The notes under the pieces were generated by a model. The model was not told the origin of the DNA. It made no database searches and saw only the letters and a program-made list of their open reading frames with translations. Made by a program: the position numbers and the translations under genes. DNA of 64,000 nt from Cytobacillus kochii (GTDB taxonomy: Bacteria; Bacillota; Bacilli; Bacillales; Cytobacillaceae). Of the stretch, positions 29,387 through 39,617 are shown one piece after another. The stretch is from NCBI RefSeq assembly GCF_020171845.1, contig NZ_JAIVAM010000009.1, forward strand, positions 248,001 through 312,000, in the 5' to 3' direction. Each line of letters begins with the position of its first letter. The stretch's first letter is position 1.

Positions 29387-29989
29387 TTACTTATGATAAT
29401 TCGATTGTTCCTCTTGATGCTTATTTAATTTTTTTGATTCTGTTTCATTAAGCTGTTCTTTTGATTCTTCCGTTTCCTCTGATTTATTCGGTTCAATGAT
29501 ATCACCAGGTACTTCTGGCATCATTCGACCAGAAATATCAGCTAACTCATTTAAAACCCCTTTTATCGGATGGCCATTTTCCACATCCTCTTTTACTTCC
29601 TTAAGTCTGGCATATAAATCAGGATCGGCAATAATTACAGCATTCGCACCGTAGGGGTCATGCTTTAAGCTTTCAGCAACTGCATATTTTATCGAGCCAA
29701 CCTCAGACCGCTCAACATCTTCATCAATATCAATACCTACGATGCAATAGTCACCTAATACGACAGCAGTTGCATCGTTCACACGACGATTATCAGAAGC
29801 TAATGTGGCTAAGTGCTTAGAAGTCTCTTGTCCAGTCAATACTTCTTGTTCAGATATGGTACTATTTTTTACATTAACTGTATGAGGTGTACCTTTCTCA
29901 TTTTGTGAAGATTGTGCGTTATTTTGTGCACCACACCCCGTTAAGTTGAGTACGATAAATAATGATAGTAGAACGTGAAAGTACTTCAT
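29387..29989 (-). CDS. ylaJ: YhcN/YlaJ family sporulation lipoprotein
   Basis: A 200-residue lipoprotein: signal peptide with lipobox LTGC, lipidated C19, then a low-complexity Asn/Gln/Ser part, the YhcN/YlaJ domain (about 60-160, with DATAVVLGDYCIVGIDID and AVAESLKHDPYGANAVIIADPD) and an acidic Glu/Lys/Asn tail. The family is found in spore inner membranes and affects germination or outgrowth. ATG 29989 is the start, with GGAGGT 6 bases upstream; the longer frame to 30136 has none. Confidence 0.85.
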   Translation of the reverse strand: MKYFHVLLSLFIVLNLTGCGAQNNAQSSQNEKGTPHTVNVKNSTISEQEVLTGQETSKHLATLASDNRRVNDATAVVLGDYCIVGIDIDEDVERSEVGSIKYAVAESLKHDPYGANAVIIADPDLYARLKEVKEDVENGHPIKGVLNELADISGRMMPEVPGDIIEPNKSEETEESKEQLNETESKKLNKHQEEQSNYHK

Positions 29990-30187
29990 TATACTACCTC
30001 CATCAAGATTAAACTTTAAAAAAAGTAAATGTTTACAACTAGTGTGCGAAAGTTCTTCTATCTTTATGCGATAAATCATATATTTTAGCAAAGTTAGATT
30101 TGTCCATGTTGATATTGAAAATGTTGAAACTAACAAGCAATGAACTATTTATGCACTAATGTATTTCTAATGGCGGGAGGCATCGGG

Positions 30188-31516
30188 TTGAGTAAAATAT
30201 ACGTGTTAGATACAAATGTCTTATTGCAGGATCCAAATTCCATTTATTCTTTTGAGGATAATGAAGTCGTTATTCCAGCTGTGGTGTTAGAAGAGGTAGA
30301 TTCGAAAAAAAGGTATATGGATGAAATTGGGAGGAATGCAAGGCAAGTATCAAGAATGATTGACAGTATGAGACAGTCCGGGAAATTGCATGAGCAAATC
30401 CTTCTTGAAAATGGTGGAAGCTTACGCATTGAACTAAACCATCGTTCTTTTCACCAGCTACAAGAAATTTTTGTTGAGAAAACGAACGATAATCGGATTT
30501 TGGCTGTCGCTAAGAACCTCTCATTAGAAGAAGAGACAAAAGAAGGTGGTAGACCAGTTATTCTTGTGAGTAAAGATGCGCTTGTAAGAGTAAAGGCAGA
30601 TGCTATTGGTTTACTAAGCGAAGATTTTTTAAGCGATCGCGTGATTGAAAATGATCATATATATACAGGTTTTCTTGAAGTATATCTCCATTTAGATATG
30701 GTGAATGAATTTTACAGTCAAGGAGAATTATCACTAAATAAAGTAGGAAACCATTCATTCTATCCTAATCAATTTGTCATTCTAAAAGATGCGCTTGGTT
30801 CATCAGCTTCTGCACTTGGCATTGTTGATCAAACGAAAGGGAAATTGAAAAAACTTATTTTTGATTATGATCATATTTGGGGTATTAAACCAAGAAATGT
30901 ACAACAAACGATGGCATTAGAACTGCTTTTACGCAGGGACTTGCCTCTTGTTACTTTAATTGGTAAAGCAGGAACTGGAAAGACGTTACTCGCGCTAGCT
31001 GCAGGCCTAATGCAGACTGAGGATTTAGGAGATTTCAAAAAGTTACTTGTCGCTAGACCAATTGTTCCAGTTGGTAAGGATTTAGGGTTCTTGCCAGGAG
31101 AAAAAGAAGAGAAATTACGGCCATGGATGCAACCGATTCATGATAATCTTGAATATTTATTTAATGTTAAGAAGCCAGGGGAATTAGATGCCATTTTGGC
31201 AGGAATGGGTTCAATTGAGGTTGAGGCTCTTTCTTATATAAGAGGGAGAAGTATACCTGACCAGTTTATTATTATTGACGAGGCACAAAATTTAACAAAG
31301 CATGAAGTAAAAACGATTTTAACAAGAGTTGGTGAGGGTAGTAAGATTGTCTTAATGGGGGATCCTGAACAAATTGACCATCCATATTTAGATGCCTATA
31401 ATAATGGTCTTACTTACGTTGTCGAAAAGTTTAAAGATCAGAAGATTGCCGGCCATTCCAAATTGATTAAAGGTGAAAGGTCAGGGCTAGCTCAACTCGC
31501 TGCTGATATCTTATAA
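30188..31516 (+). CDS. ylaK: PIN-PhoH family ATPase/ribonuclease YlaK
   Basis: A 442-residue PhoH2-type protein: N-terminal PIN nuclease domain (about 1-150, acidic residues in YVLDTNVLLQDP and EEVDSKK) and C-terminal PhoH ATPase (about 240-440, Walker A GKAGTGKT at 259-266, Walker B IIIDEAQN). Proteins with this arrangement are described as RNA helicases/ribonucleases in other bacteria. The start is TTG 30188 with GGAGG 7 bases upstream, giving the B. subtilis YlaK length. The earlier in-frame codon at 30140 has no site. Confidence 0.9.
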   Translation: MSKIYVLDTNVLLQDPNSIYSFEDNEVVIPAVVLEEVDSKKRYMDEIGRNARQVSRMIDSMRQSGKLHEQILLENGGSLRIELNHRSFHQLQEIFVEKTNDNRILAVAKNLSLEEETKEGGRPVILVSKDALVRVKADAIGLLSEDFLSDRVIENDHIYTGFLEVYLHLDMVNEFYSQGELSLNKVGNHSFYPNQFVILKDALGSSASALGIVDQTKGKLKKLIFDYDHIWGIKPRNVQQTMALELLLRRDLPLVTLIGKAGTGKTLLALAAGLMQTEDLGDFKKLLVARPIVPVGKDLGFLPGEKEEKLRPWMQPIHDNLEYLFNVKKPGELDAILAGMGSIEVEALSYIRGRSIPDQFIIIDEAQNLTKHEVKTILTRVGEGSKIVLMGDPEQIDHPYLDAYNNGLTYVVEKFKDQKIAGHSKLIKGERSGLAQLAADIL

Positions 31517-31537
31517 GGATACTCTTAAATACTTCTA

Positions 31538-31590
31538 TAAAAAAAGACTGAACGAGCATAGTTGCTCTCGATTCAGTCTTTTTTTTATAT
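31538..31590. terminator. Bidirectional terminator between ylaK and ylaL
   Basis: AAAAAGACTGAA / TTCAGTCTTTTT with an inner CGAGCA / TGCTCTCG pairing, A and T runs outside. Confidence 0.88.
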
Positions 31591-32082
31591 AATATGGAAA
31601 TCTTGTACGTTTTTAATCGGCTGTAGGCGATTGCTTCCATCTTTATAATAAATATGCACTGGACCATCTTCTTTCAATGGTTTACCCTTTAAAGAAAAGG
31701 CGAGAATGAGGTTTTCTGCCTCTGTCATAGGGATACTGACTGTTTCATTCTCACAATGTACTTCTATTGTCCTCGATCCACTATTTGGCTCAGCATTTGT
31801 AAGAAAAGGCAAGAAGGGAATCCCAAAAGTACCGGTTAAGACACGAACCTTTTCAAATTTCTTTTCTGTTTTAAGTGTTGGTGGGTAAACGGCACCTTCC
31901 ATTATTTCACGATCCCAATGTTTAGAGGCTGCTTTCGTATATTCCTCCTTTTCATTCGGTAATTCTTCTTGATTCTCAAAATATGTATCAAGGTCAATTT
32001 TTCGGTCATCAAAAATCCATACACTTGGATCGAGTGTAATTGTATATTTGACGTTACCTGTAATATGGATGATATCCTTCAT
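31585..32082 (-). CDS. ylaL: YlaL family protein
   Basis: A 165-residue cytoplasmic protein with the blocks ITGNVKYTITLDPSVWIFDDRK, KHWDREIMEGAVYPPT and LKEDGPVHIYYKDGSNR, all conserved in YlaL of Bacillus. Start ATG 32082 on the minus strand, with GGGGG upstream. Divergent from glutaminase and convergent with ylaK, the same context as in B. subtilis. Function unknown. Confidence 0.85.
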   Translation of the reverse strand: MKDIIHITGNVKYTITLDPSVWIFDDRKIDLDTYFENQEELPNEKEEYTKAASKHWDREIMEGAVYPPTLKTEKKFEKVRVLTGTFGIPFLPFLTNAEPNSGSRTIEVHCENETVSIPMTEAENLILAFSLKGKPLKEDGPVHIYYKDGSNRLQPIKNVQDFHII

Positions 32083-32227
32083 TTGTCATACCCCCTGCTT
32101 GTGTCACTAATATCTAATGTTCCTTATAAAGTATAACGCTTTTAACTGCAAATGTCATTTCAACTCGCATGGAATGTTACTAAATGTATTAAACTATAAG
32201 GAAATATTGAAGGAGAGTAGGGGAGTT

Positions 32228-33166
32228 ATGGGTTGTCAGACTGATCAAGAATTGTTAGGAATAATTGAACGAGTGAAACCGCTTGTGGCTAAAGGTAAAG
32301 TAGCAGATTATATCCCGGCTTTGAAGGCTGCTGATCAGTCAAATGTTTCAGCAGCTGTCTTTCATATTACTCGAGGTAGTGATGTTTGTGTTTCAGCTGG
32401 AGATATTGAACAAAAGTTCACATTACAAAGTATTTCAAAAGTGCTTGTTCTAGCACTAGCATTAATTGATCAAGGATACACAAATGTATTTCAAAAAGTA
32501 GGTATGGAACCAACTGGGGATCCTTATAATTCAATGATTAAGCTTGAGACGAGCTCACACTCTAAACCTCTGAACCCAATGATTAATGCAGGAGCTTTGG
32601 CGGTTACAAGCATGGTAAATGGAAATTCTCCCGATGAGAGATGGCACCGTATTCTCCACTTTGTCCAATGCTTATTAGGGGGTAAAGCCATTGGTTACAA
32701 TAAAGAGGTGGCAGATTCGGAATATAAGACAACAGACTTAAATCGTTCATTATGTTATTTTATGAAACAACATGGAGTGATTGATGGAGATGTTGATGAG
32801 TTAATTGATATTTATACGAAACAATGCGCGATTGAAATGAATTGTTTAGATTTGTCAAGAATAGCAGCAGTATTTGCCAATAATGGCCGTGATCCGCAAT
32901 CAGGAAACATATTAATTGAGGAGGAAATTGCAAGAATATGCAAAACATTCATGGTAACTTGCGGTATGTATAATGCTTCAGGTGAGTTTGCAATCAAAGT
33001 GGGAATTCCTGCGAAAAGTGGTGTATCGGGTGGTATAATGGCAGTTGTGCCAGGGAAGTTAGGAATAGGCATTTTCTCTCCTGCACTAGATGAGAGAGGG
33101 AATAGTATTGCCGGTGCAGAAATTTTGAAGATTATGGCAGAGGAATATCATTTTAGTATTTTTTAA
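32228..33166 (+). CDS. glsA: Glutaminase
   Basis: Hydrolyses glutamine to glutamate and ammonia. 312 residues of the serine-beta-lactamase-like glutaminase family; the nucleophile is S68 in SISK (S-x-x-K, K71). Other family blocks: NPMINAGALA, FANNGRDPQSG, MYNASGEFAIKVGIPAKSGVSGGI and the C-terminal LDERGNSIAG. B. subtilis carries the related glsA2 (ylaM) here. The start is ATG 32228 with AAGGAGAG upstream. The long in-frame extension to 32117 is rejected for lack of a site. Confidence 0.93.
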   Translation: MGCQTDQELLGIIERVKPLVAKGKVADYIPALKAADQSNVSAAVFHITRGSDVCVSAGDIEQKFTLQSISKVLVLALALIDQGYTNVFQKVGMEPTGDPYNSMIKLETSSHSKPLNPMINAGALAVTSMVNGNSPDERWHRILHFVQCLLGGKAIGYNKEVADSEYKTTDLNRSLCYFMKQHGVIDGDVDELIDIYTKQCAIEMNCLDLSRIAAVFANNGRDPQSGNILIEEEIARICKTFMVTCGMYNASGEFAIKVGIPAKSGVSGGIMAVVPGKLGIGIFSPALDERGNSIAGAEILKIMAEEYHFSIF

Positions 33167-33200
33167 TCAGCGGATATCCCTGATTATCCTTGCTTTTTTT
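33167..33200 (+). terminator. Terminator of glutaminase
   Basis: Short AATCAG / CTGATT stem right after the stop, and a T9 tract about 15 bases later. The spacing is not ideal. Confidence 0.45.
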
Positions 33201-33259
33201 TTCACTTAAGTTTAAAATTTATAGATAGGATAATCGCTCGGAAACGGGGGGATTGAAAG

Positions 33260-33541
33260 TTGGCTTCTGAAATGGTTATTGATCATAAAGAAAGAGCTAA
33301 TGCTCTATTACAAGCAGATGCTGAAAAAATATTAAAATTAATCAAAGTCCAAATGGATAATTTGACTATGCCTCAATGTCCATTATACGAAGAAGTACTT
33401 GATACGCAGATGTTTGGCTTATCTCGTGAAATTGATTTTGCTGTGAGACTTGGATTAATTGCTGATAAAGATGGAAAAGAAATTCTTGATAAACTTGAGA
33501 GAGAATTATCCATTCTACATGAAGCATCAGTAAAAAAATAA
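33260..33541 (+). CDS. ylaN: YlaN, iron-related Fur-modulating protein
   Basis: A 93-residue all-helical protein of the YlaN family ([31 protein letters not shown] is the conserved core). YlaN is essential under iron limitation in B. subtilis and has been reported to bind Fe(II) and relieve Fur repression in Firmicutes. TTG 33260 with GGGGGGA upstream. It lies upstream of ftsW, as in B. subtilis, but is separated from it by a terminator and 365 bases. Confidence 0.92.
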   Translation: MASEMVIDHKERANALLQADAEKILKLIKVQMDNLTMPQCPLYEEVLDTQMFGLSREIDFAVRLGLIADKDGKEILDKLERELSILHEASVKK

Positions 33542-33549
33542 AACATATT

Positions 33550-33588
33550 AAAAACTCAAGCTAAGAATATTAGCTTGAGTTTTTTTGT
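33550..33588 (+). terminator. Terminator of ylaN
   Basis: AAAACTCAAGCTA / TAGCTTGAGTTTTTTT, perfect 12-13 bp stem and T7. Confidence 0.92.
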
Positions 33589-33589
33589 T

Positions 33590-33871
33590 TGTTAAAAATT
33601 GGTTAAGAGAAGAATAGAGAAAAAATAGAAAAAATATATGTTATGCTGCTTTAAAATTAATAGTCAATATTATGCTAATCTATACAATTGATTCTACGAA
33701 TTAAGCATATATAGTAGACAAAAAGATAATTATGATGTATAAATATATTAATTAGTATGTCACATTAGATAGAATCATACAGAACAATGATCTAATCATT
33801 TAACGCGTTACGTTTTAATTACATTCCTTTTTATCTTTATTTTGGCAGGAAAATCAATGCTATAGTAGAAT
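33590..33871 (+). promoter_or_regulatory. AT-rich leader with the ftsW-pyc promoter
   Basis: About 300 bases upstream of ftsW, very AT-rich and without genes. The best promoter is TTGGCA (33842-33847), 18 bases, TAGAAT (33866-33871), 35 bases before the ftsW ATG. It would drive ftsW and pyc together. Confidence 0.5.
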
Positions 33872-33906
33872 AAATATACTACTTAAGAGAATAAAGGAAG
33901 AGGCAT

Positions 33907-35121
33907 ATGTTTAAAAAAATTCTAAAATCTTATGATTATTCATTGATCGTTGTATTAGGTCTGCTATGTATATTTGGACTGGTTATGGTCTATAGTTCAA
34001 GCATGGTGACTGCTGTCCAACATAATGGAGTTGCTAGTGACTACTTTTATGATAAACAAAGAACACATTTAATTCTTGGTACGATTGCGTTTATTGTTGC
34101 TGCCCTATTCCCATATAAAGCTTATAAAAGTAACAAGTTTCTCATTCCAATCGTCTTCTTTTCATTTTTTGGTTTGTTACTTGTATCGATTATCGGGAAC
34201 GCGGTTAATAACGCACAAAGCTGGATTGATTTAGGTACCCGTTCTATTCAACCATCGGAGTTTGTAAAGGTTATTGTTATTGTTTATTTGTCTGCTGTTT
34301 ATGCAAAGAAACAATCGTATATTAATGAATTTAATAAGGGTGTTGTACCACCGCTTGTTTATTTGATTCTCGTTTGTGGCCTGATTGCGATGGAACCAGA
34401 TTATGGAACGGCAGGAATTATCTTTTTAATTGGTCTAGCGATTATTTTATCTTCTGGTATGAATATGAAAAACCTTTTAAAATTAGCTGGTATTGGTGCT
34501 ATTTTTTTAGTTCCAATCATGCTTATTTTAAGAGATAAAATCTTTACAGATACTAGGCTAGCAAGATTCGATTTCCTACATCCGTTTGAAGCTGAAGGGG
34601 GATATCAATTGTCCAACGCATTTATCGCCCTTGGTAATGGTGGATTAACCGGTTTAGGATTAGGACAAAGTATTCAAAAAATGGGCTACTTACCAGAAGC
34701 TCATACAGATTTTATTATGGCTGTTATCGTTGAAGAACTGGGTGTTTTTGGTGTGATGTTTGTGCTTTTTGCTTTAGGCTTCATCGTACTAAAAGGCATA
34801 TTCGTCGCACTCAAGTGTAAAGATGCATTTGGAAGTTTATTAGCTATAGGTGTTTCTAGTATGATTGGCATTCAAGCATTTATTAACCTTGGCGGTATAT
34901 CAGGAGTCATTCCTTTAACTGGGGTGCCTTTGCCTTTTATAAGCTATGGTGGATCATCCTTATTAGTACTTATGGTTTCAATGGGCATTTTAGTGAATGT
35001 ATCAATGTTTGTAAACTATGAAAAGAAATATAAAGAAAAAGAAGAACAAGATGTAACGACTGACAAACCAGTAAATACAACAGCAAGTATGGGTGGTCGT
35101 TTTACATATAATAGACGATAA
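33907..35121 (+). CDS. ftsW: Septal peptidoglycan glycosyltransferase FtsW
   Basis: A SEDS-family polytopic membrane protein of 404 residues with about 10 helices. It polymerises lipid II into glycan at the division septum, together with a class B PBP. SEDS motifs seen: YSSSMVTAVQHN near residue 30, QPSEFVKV, DYGTAGIIFLIG, GNGGLTGLGLGQS and VPLPFISYGGSSLL. The start is ATG 33907 with AAGGAAGAGG. It could also be RodA or SpoVE by fold, but position (ylaO) and pairing with pyc identify FtsW. It ends 19 bases before pyc. Confidence 0.92.
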   Translation: MFKKILKSYDYSLIVVLGLLCIFGLVMVYSSSMVTAVQHNGVASDYFYDKQRTHLILGTIAFIVAALFPYKAYKSNKFLIPIVFFSFFGLLLVSIIGNAVNNAQSWIDLGTRSIQPSEFVKVIVIVYLSAVYAKKQSYINEFNKGVVPPLVYLILVCGLIAMEPDYGTAGIIFLIGLAIILSSGMNMKNLLKLAGIGAIFLVPIMLILRDKIFTDTRLARFDFLHPFEAEGGYQLSNAFIALGNGGLTGLGLGQSIQKMGYLPEAHTDFIMAVIVEELGVFGVMFVLFALGFIVLKGIFVALKCKDAFGSLLAIGVSSMIGIQAFINLGGISGVIPLTGVPLPFISYGGSSLLVLMVSMGILVNVSMFVNYEKKYKEKEEQDVTTDKPVNTTASMGGRFTYNRR

Positions 35122-35140
35122 AAATATACGGGGTGTTATT

Positions 35141-38100
35141 ATGGGTCAAAAGATTAGTAAGGTATTAGTCGCCAATCGAGGAGAAATTGCCATTCGTGTT
35201 TTTCGTGCCTGTACGGAATTAAATATCCGTACAGTTGCGATCTATTCAAAGGAAGACTCAGGGTCGTATCATAGATACAAAGCAGATGAAGCATACCTTG
35301 TTGGTGAAGGTAAGAAGCCGATTGATGCTTACCTCGATATCGAGGGTATCCTTAAAATCGCAAAAGATAGCGGAGTTGACGCGATTCATCCTGGTTATGG
35401 CTTCTTATCAGAAAATATTCAGTTTGCTAGAAGATGTGAAGAGGAAGGTATTAAGTTTATTGGGCCTGAATCTAAACATTTGAATATGTTTGGAGATAAA
35501 GTAAAGGCGCGGTCACAAGCCCAAAGTGCGAATATTCCGGTTATTCCTGGTTCTGATGGTCCTGTGCAAGCTGTTGAAGAAGTAGAACAATTCGGAAGAG
35601 ATTACGGCTACCCAATTATTATTAAAGCCTCGCTTGGTGGTGGCGGTCGTGGAATGAGGATAGTTAACAGTGGCGAGGAAGTGAGAGAAGCCTATAATCG
35701 CGCGAAATCTGAAGCGAAAGCGGCGTTCGGTAATGATGAAGTGTATGTCGAAAAATTCGTGCAAAATCCGAAACATATAGAAGTGCAAATCATTGGGGAC
35801 CAACATGGTAATATTATTCACCTGTTTGAAAGGGATTGTTCTGTACAAAGACGTCACCAAAAAGTTGTCGAAGTCGCACCATGTGTATCGTTAGATGAGG
35901 AATTAAGAGGACGTATTTGCGAGGCAGCCGTACAATTAATGAAGAACGTCGATTATATTAATGCTGGAACAGTTGAGTTCCTTGTTTCAGGAGAAGAGTT
36001 TTATTTCATTGAAGTAAATCCTCGTGTCCAAGTTGAACATACAATCACTGAAATGATAACTGGTATTGATATCGTGCAAACACAAATTTTAGTTGCTGAA
36101 GGATATGGATTACACAGTGAAAAAATTGGTATACCAGATCAAGCAGATATCAAAACAATGGGATATGCGATTCAATCTCGTGTAACGACAGAAGATCCTT
36201 TGAACAATTTTATGCCTGATACAGGAAGACTAATGGCTTATCGTAGTGGTGGAGGGTTTGGTGTTCGTCAAGATGCAGGTAATGCTTACCAAGGTGCAGT
36301 AATCACACCACATTATGATTCTTTATTGGTGAAACTTTCAACTCATGCAATTACCTTTGAACAAGCTGCATCAAAAATGGTAAGAAATTTACAAGAATTT
36401 AGAATCAGAGGGATAAAAACCAATATTCCGTTTTTAGAGAATGTTGTTAAACATAAAAACTTTTTGACAGGTGAATATGATACATCTTTTATTGATCGTA
36501 CACCGGAACTGTTTATTTTCCCAAAAAGAAAAGACCGTGGAACAAAAATGCTATCATACATCGGTAATGTAACTGTTAATGGTTTCCCTGGAATCGAAAA
36601 GCAGAAGAAGCCAGCATTTGATCAACCAAGAATGCCTAAAATTATTTTACCTAATGAGTATCAGTCTGGTACAAAGCAAGTACTTGAAGAACGTGGTGCA
36701 GAAGGGCTTGTGTCATGGATTAAGGAACAAAAGAATGTTCTATTAACAGATACGACGTTTAGAGATGCTCATCAATCCTTACTAGCGACAAGAGTTCGAA
36801 CAAAGGATTTACAAAATATTGCTGAACCGACGGCAAAACTACTACCGCAAATGTTTTCTTCAGAGATGTGGGGCGGTGCGACTTTTGATGTGGCTTATCG
36901 CTTTTTGAAAGAAGATCCTTGGGAAAGATTATTAACATTACGTCAGAAGATGCCAAATATTCTCTTACAAATGTTGTTAAGGGCTTCTAATGCTGTTGGT
37001 TATAAAAACTATGCGGACAATGTTATTCAAGAGTTTGTAGAAAAGTCAGCACATGCAGGTATCGATGTCTTCCGAATTTTCGATAGTTTAAACTGGGTAA
37101 AAGGTATGGAGGTAGCAATTGATGCTGTTAGACAGACAGGCAAAATCGCTGAGGCAGCCATTTGTTATACAGGTGATATTTCTGATAAAACAAGAAAGAA
37201 ATATGATCTAGCGTATTATAAAGAGTTGGCTAAAGAACTCGAACATCAAGGTGCTCATATTTTAGGGATTAAGGATATGGCTGGATTATTGAAGCCTCAA
37301 TCAGCCTATGAGCTCATTTCAGAATTGAAAGAAACGGTAGATATTCCTATTCATTTGCATACGCATGATACTAGTGGCAACGGAATTTTCACTTATGCAA
37401 AAGCAATCGAGGCGGGCGTTGATATTGTTGATGTTGCCTTAAGTACGATGGCTGGATTAACATCACAACCTAGTGCAAATACATTATACTACGCGTTAGA
37501 AGGTTCAGAAAGACAACCTGAGATGAGTGTGGATGCATTAGAACAACTATCCTATTATTGGGAAGATGTACGTAAATATTATCAAGAATTTGAAAGTGGT
37601 ATGAAAGCACCTCATACAGAAATTTATCAACATGAAATGCCTGGAGGGCAATATAGTAACCTACAACAACAGGCAAAAGCAGTTGGATTAGGGGAGAAAT
37701 GGGATGATGTAAAAGGGATGTATTCCCGCGTCAATCAAATGTTTGGTGATATTGTCAAAGTTACACCGTCATCAAAAGTTGTAGGAGATATGGCTCTATA
37801 CATGGTACAAAATCAATTAGATGAAGAAGCGGTCATTCAAAAAGGTGCTTCACTAGACTTCCCTGATTCTGTTGTCGAGCTGTTTGAAGGTTATTTAGGA
37901 CAACCGTATCAAGGATTCCCTAAAGATTTACAAAAGGCGATATTGAAAAATAGAGAAGCCATCACTGTTAGACCTGGAGAGCTGCTAGAACATGTTGATT
38001 TTGAAGAAATAAAAGCGACATTATATAAAGAGTTAGGTAGAGAAGTGACAAGCTTTGATGCAATTGCCTATGCACTTTATCCTAAGGTATTTATGGACTA

Positions 38101-38584
38101 CCACAAAACATATACGCAATTTGGTGATGTTTCTGTTCTTGATACCCCTACATTCTTATACGGTATGAACTTAGGTGAAGAAATTGAAGTGGAAATTGAA
38201 AAAGGAAAAACGCTTATTGTTAAATTAGTGTCAATTGGTCAAGCGCGGGCAGATGGAACGAGAGTGATTTATTTCGAACTAAATGGACAACCTCGTGAAG
38301 TGGTGATAAAAGATGAAAGTATTAAATCTTCCGTTGCAACGAAAGTAAAAGCAGACCCCCACAATGAAACACATATTGCTGCGACAATGCCTGGAACAGT
38401 TATTAAGGCAGTAGTAAACAAGGGGGACATCGTTAATCAAGGTGATCACTTGATGATTACTGAGGCGATGAAAATGGAAACAACTGTACAAGCTCCATTT
38501 ACAGGTACGGTAAAAGAAATTTATGCAGCTGATGGTGAATCGATTGCTACTGGTGATCTTTTAATTGAATTAGCGCGATCATAA
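35141..38584 (+). CDS. pyc: Pyruvate carboxylase
   Basis: Biotin enzyme that makes oxaloacetate from pyruvate, bicarbonate and ATP, refilling the citrate cycle. 1147 residues: biotin carboxylase (about 1-455; ATP-grasp loop KASLGGGGRGMR, ERDCSVQRRHQK), carboxyltransferase (about 530-800; DTTFRDAHQSLLATRVR, metal site HLHTHD), allosteric PT domain, and the C-terminal biotin carrier with biotinylated K1111 in EAMKMET. ATG 35141, GGGGTG upstream, 19 bases after ftsW; the start at 35093 overlapping ftsW is rejected. In B. subtilis DarB (cbpB here) activates this enzyme. Confidence 0.97.
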   Translation: MGQKISKVLVANRGEIAIRVFRACTELNIRTVAIYSKEDSGSYHRYKADEAYLVGEGKKPIDAYLDIEGILKIAKDSGVDAIHPGYGFLSENIQFARRCEEEGIKFIGPESKHLNMFGDKVKARSQAQSANIPVIPGSDGPVQAVEEVEQFGRDYGYPIIIKASLGGGGRGMRIVNSGEEVREAYNRAKSEAKAAFGNDEVYVEKFVQNPKHIEVQIIGDQHGNIIHLFERDCSVQRRHQKVVEVAPCVSLDEELRGRICEAAVQLMKNVDYINAGTVEFLVSGEEFYFIEVNPRVQVEHTITEMITGIDIVQTQILVAEGYGLHSEKIGIPDQADIKTMGYAIQSRVTTEDPLNNFMPDTGRLMAYRSGGGFGVRQDAGNAYQGAVITPHYDSLLVKLSTHAITFEQAASKMVRNLQEFRIRGIKTNIPFLENVVKHKNFLTGEYDTSFIDRTPELFIFPKRKDRGTKMLSYIGNVTVNGFPGIEKQKKPAFDQPRMPKIILPNEYQSGTKQVLEERGAEGLVSWIKEQKNVLLTDTTFRDAHQSLLATRVRTKDLQNIAEPTAKLLPQMFSSEMWGGATFDVAYRFLKEDPWERLLTLRQKMPNILLQMLLRASNAVGYKNYADNVIQEFVEKSAHAGIDVFRIFDSLNWVKGMEVAIDAVRQTGKIAEAAICYTGDISDKTRKKYDLAYYKELAKELEHQGAHILGIKDMAGLLKPQSAYELISELKETVDIPIHLHTHDTSGNGIFTYAKAIEAGVDIVDVALSTMAGLTSQPSANTLYYALEGSERQPEMSVDALEQLSYYWEDVRKYYQEFESGMKAPHTEIYQHEMPGGQYSNLQQQAKAVGLGEKWDDVKGMYSRVNQMFGDIVKVTPSSKVVGDMALYMVQNQLDEEAVIQKGASLDFPDSVVELFEGYLGQPYQGFPKDLQKAILKNREAITVRPGELLEHVDFEEIKATLYKELGREVTSFDAIAYALYPKVFMDYHKTYTQFGDVSVLDTPTFLYGMNLGEEIEVEIEKGKTLIVKLVSIGQARADGTRVIYFELNGQPREVVIKDESIKSSVATKVKADPHNETHIAATMPGTVIKAVVNKGDIVNQGDHLMITEAMKMETTVQAPFTGTVKEIYAADGESIATGDLLIELARS

Positions 38585-38585
38585 T

Positions 38586-38625
38586 AAAAAAACTTTTCCT
38601 CTTAAATAGAGGAAAAGTTTTTTTG
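38586..38625. terminator. Bidirectional terminator between pyc and ctaA
   Basis: AAAAAACTTTTCCTCT / AGAGGAAAAGTTTTTT, 16 bp with a 5-base loop. Confidence 0.93.
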
Positions 38626-38648
38626 CTTACTTTCAATCAAATAAAAAC

Positions 38649-39608
38649 TTATGATAATGGAACGTTTTTGTCTTTTTTATTGTCCGTTTTCTTTGATTGA
38701 GTCAATTCATTCGCTTTGCTTCGTGTTGTGAGAAGGATAAAGTAGCTTAACACCCCAAACAAGCAAGAAATAAAAAATGCATGGGCGAGCGCAATGTACA
38801 AGTTTAATTGGGTAATTACAACTAGTGCGCCAGCAATGACTTGTAAACTGACTAAAATAAACGAGATAATCCAGCCGATATAAATGACTGGCTGATGCTT
38901 ATAATGTTTCAGTGCCAGTATCATGATATAGGTAATCCAAATAAATATGAAACCAGCTGCTGCACGATGTCCCATCTGAATCCATTCATACATATTTAGC
39001 GGAAGACCGATGGCGTCATTTCTACAGAATGGCCAATCGATACAAACGAGACTAGCATTTACATGTCGTACAAGCGCACCTGTATAAACAACGATATAAC
39101 TGTAGAGTGTAACCCCGATAATGTGGCGCTTCATTCGTTGATCGAGAACAAGTTTTTCTGCTTGGAACTTCTTATCCACTTCGAAAATTAACAAAGTAAG
39201 TAATAGAACAGCGGCAAATGATATTAATGAAATACCGAAATGGAGTGCCATCACAAAATCAGATTGTCCCCACATGACTGCAGCTGCACCGATGAGTGCT
39301 TGCAATACTAGAAAGATGACAGATGAAATGGCTAGAAATTTAGTTTCTCTTACATGACCAATCTTTTTCCATGACCAAATGGCTAAAATTAGAACCATAA
39401 ATCCGACAGAACCTGAAACAAGTCTATGCGCGAGCTCAATAATTAATTCGGGTGAAATATTGCTTGGGATAAATTCACCGTGACATAATGGCCATGATGC
39501 CCCGCAGCCGTCTCCCGAATCTGTCTTTGTAACTAATGCCCCGCCTAATAGAATGAGTAGCATGCCTATTGTTGTTAGGACAGCAAACCATTTTAATGAT
39601 CGTTGCAA
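38649..39608 (-). CDS. ctaA: Heme A synthase CtaA
   Basis: Oxidises the C8 methyl of heme O to give heme A for the aa3/caa3 oxidase. A membrane protein of about 319 residues with eight helices; conserved histidines in ELAHR, LHFGIS and QMGHRAA, and two Cys pairs ([15 protein letters not shown]) typical of the Gram-positive enzyme. Start: TTG 39608 places AAGGTG 5-6 bases upstream and gives the N-terminus [13 protein letters not shown], close to B. subtilis; a GTG at 39617 sits inside that site. Divergent from ctaC, but ctaB is not in between. Confidence 0.92.
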   Translation of the reverse strand: MQRSLKWFAVLTTIGMLLILLGGALVTKTDSGDGCGASWPLCHGEFIPSNISPELIIELAHRLVSGSVGFMVLILAIWSWKKIGHVRETKFLAISSVIFLVLQALIGAAAVMWGQSDFVMALHFGISLISFAAVLLLTLLIFEVDKKFQAEKLVLDQRMKRHIIGVTLYSYIVVYTGALVRHVNASLVCIDWPFCRNDAIGLPLNMYEWIQMGHRAAAGFIFIWITYIMILALKHYKHQPVIYIGWIISFILVSLQVIAGALVVITQLNLYIALAHAFFISCLFGVLSYFILLTTRSKANELTQSKKTDNKKDKNVPLS

Positions 39609-39617
39609 ATCTTTCAC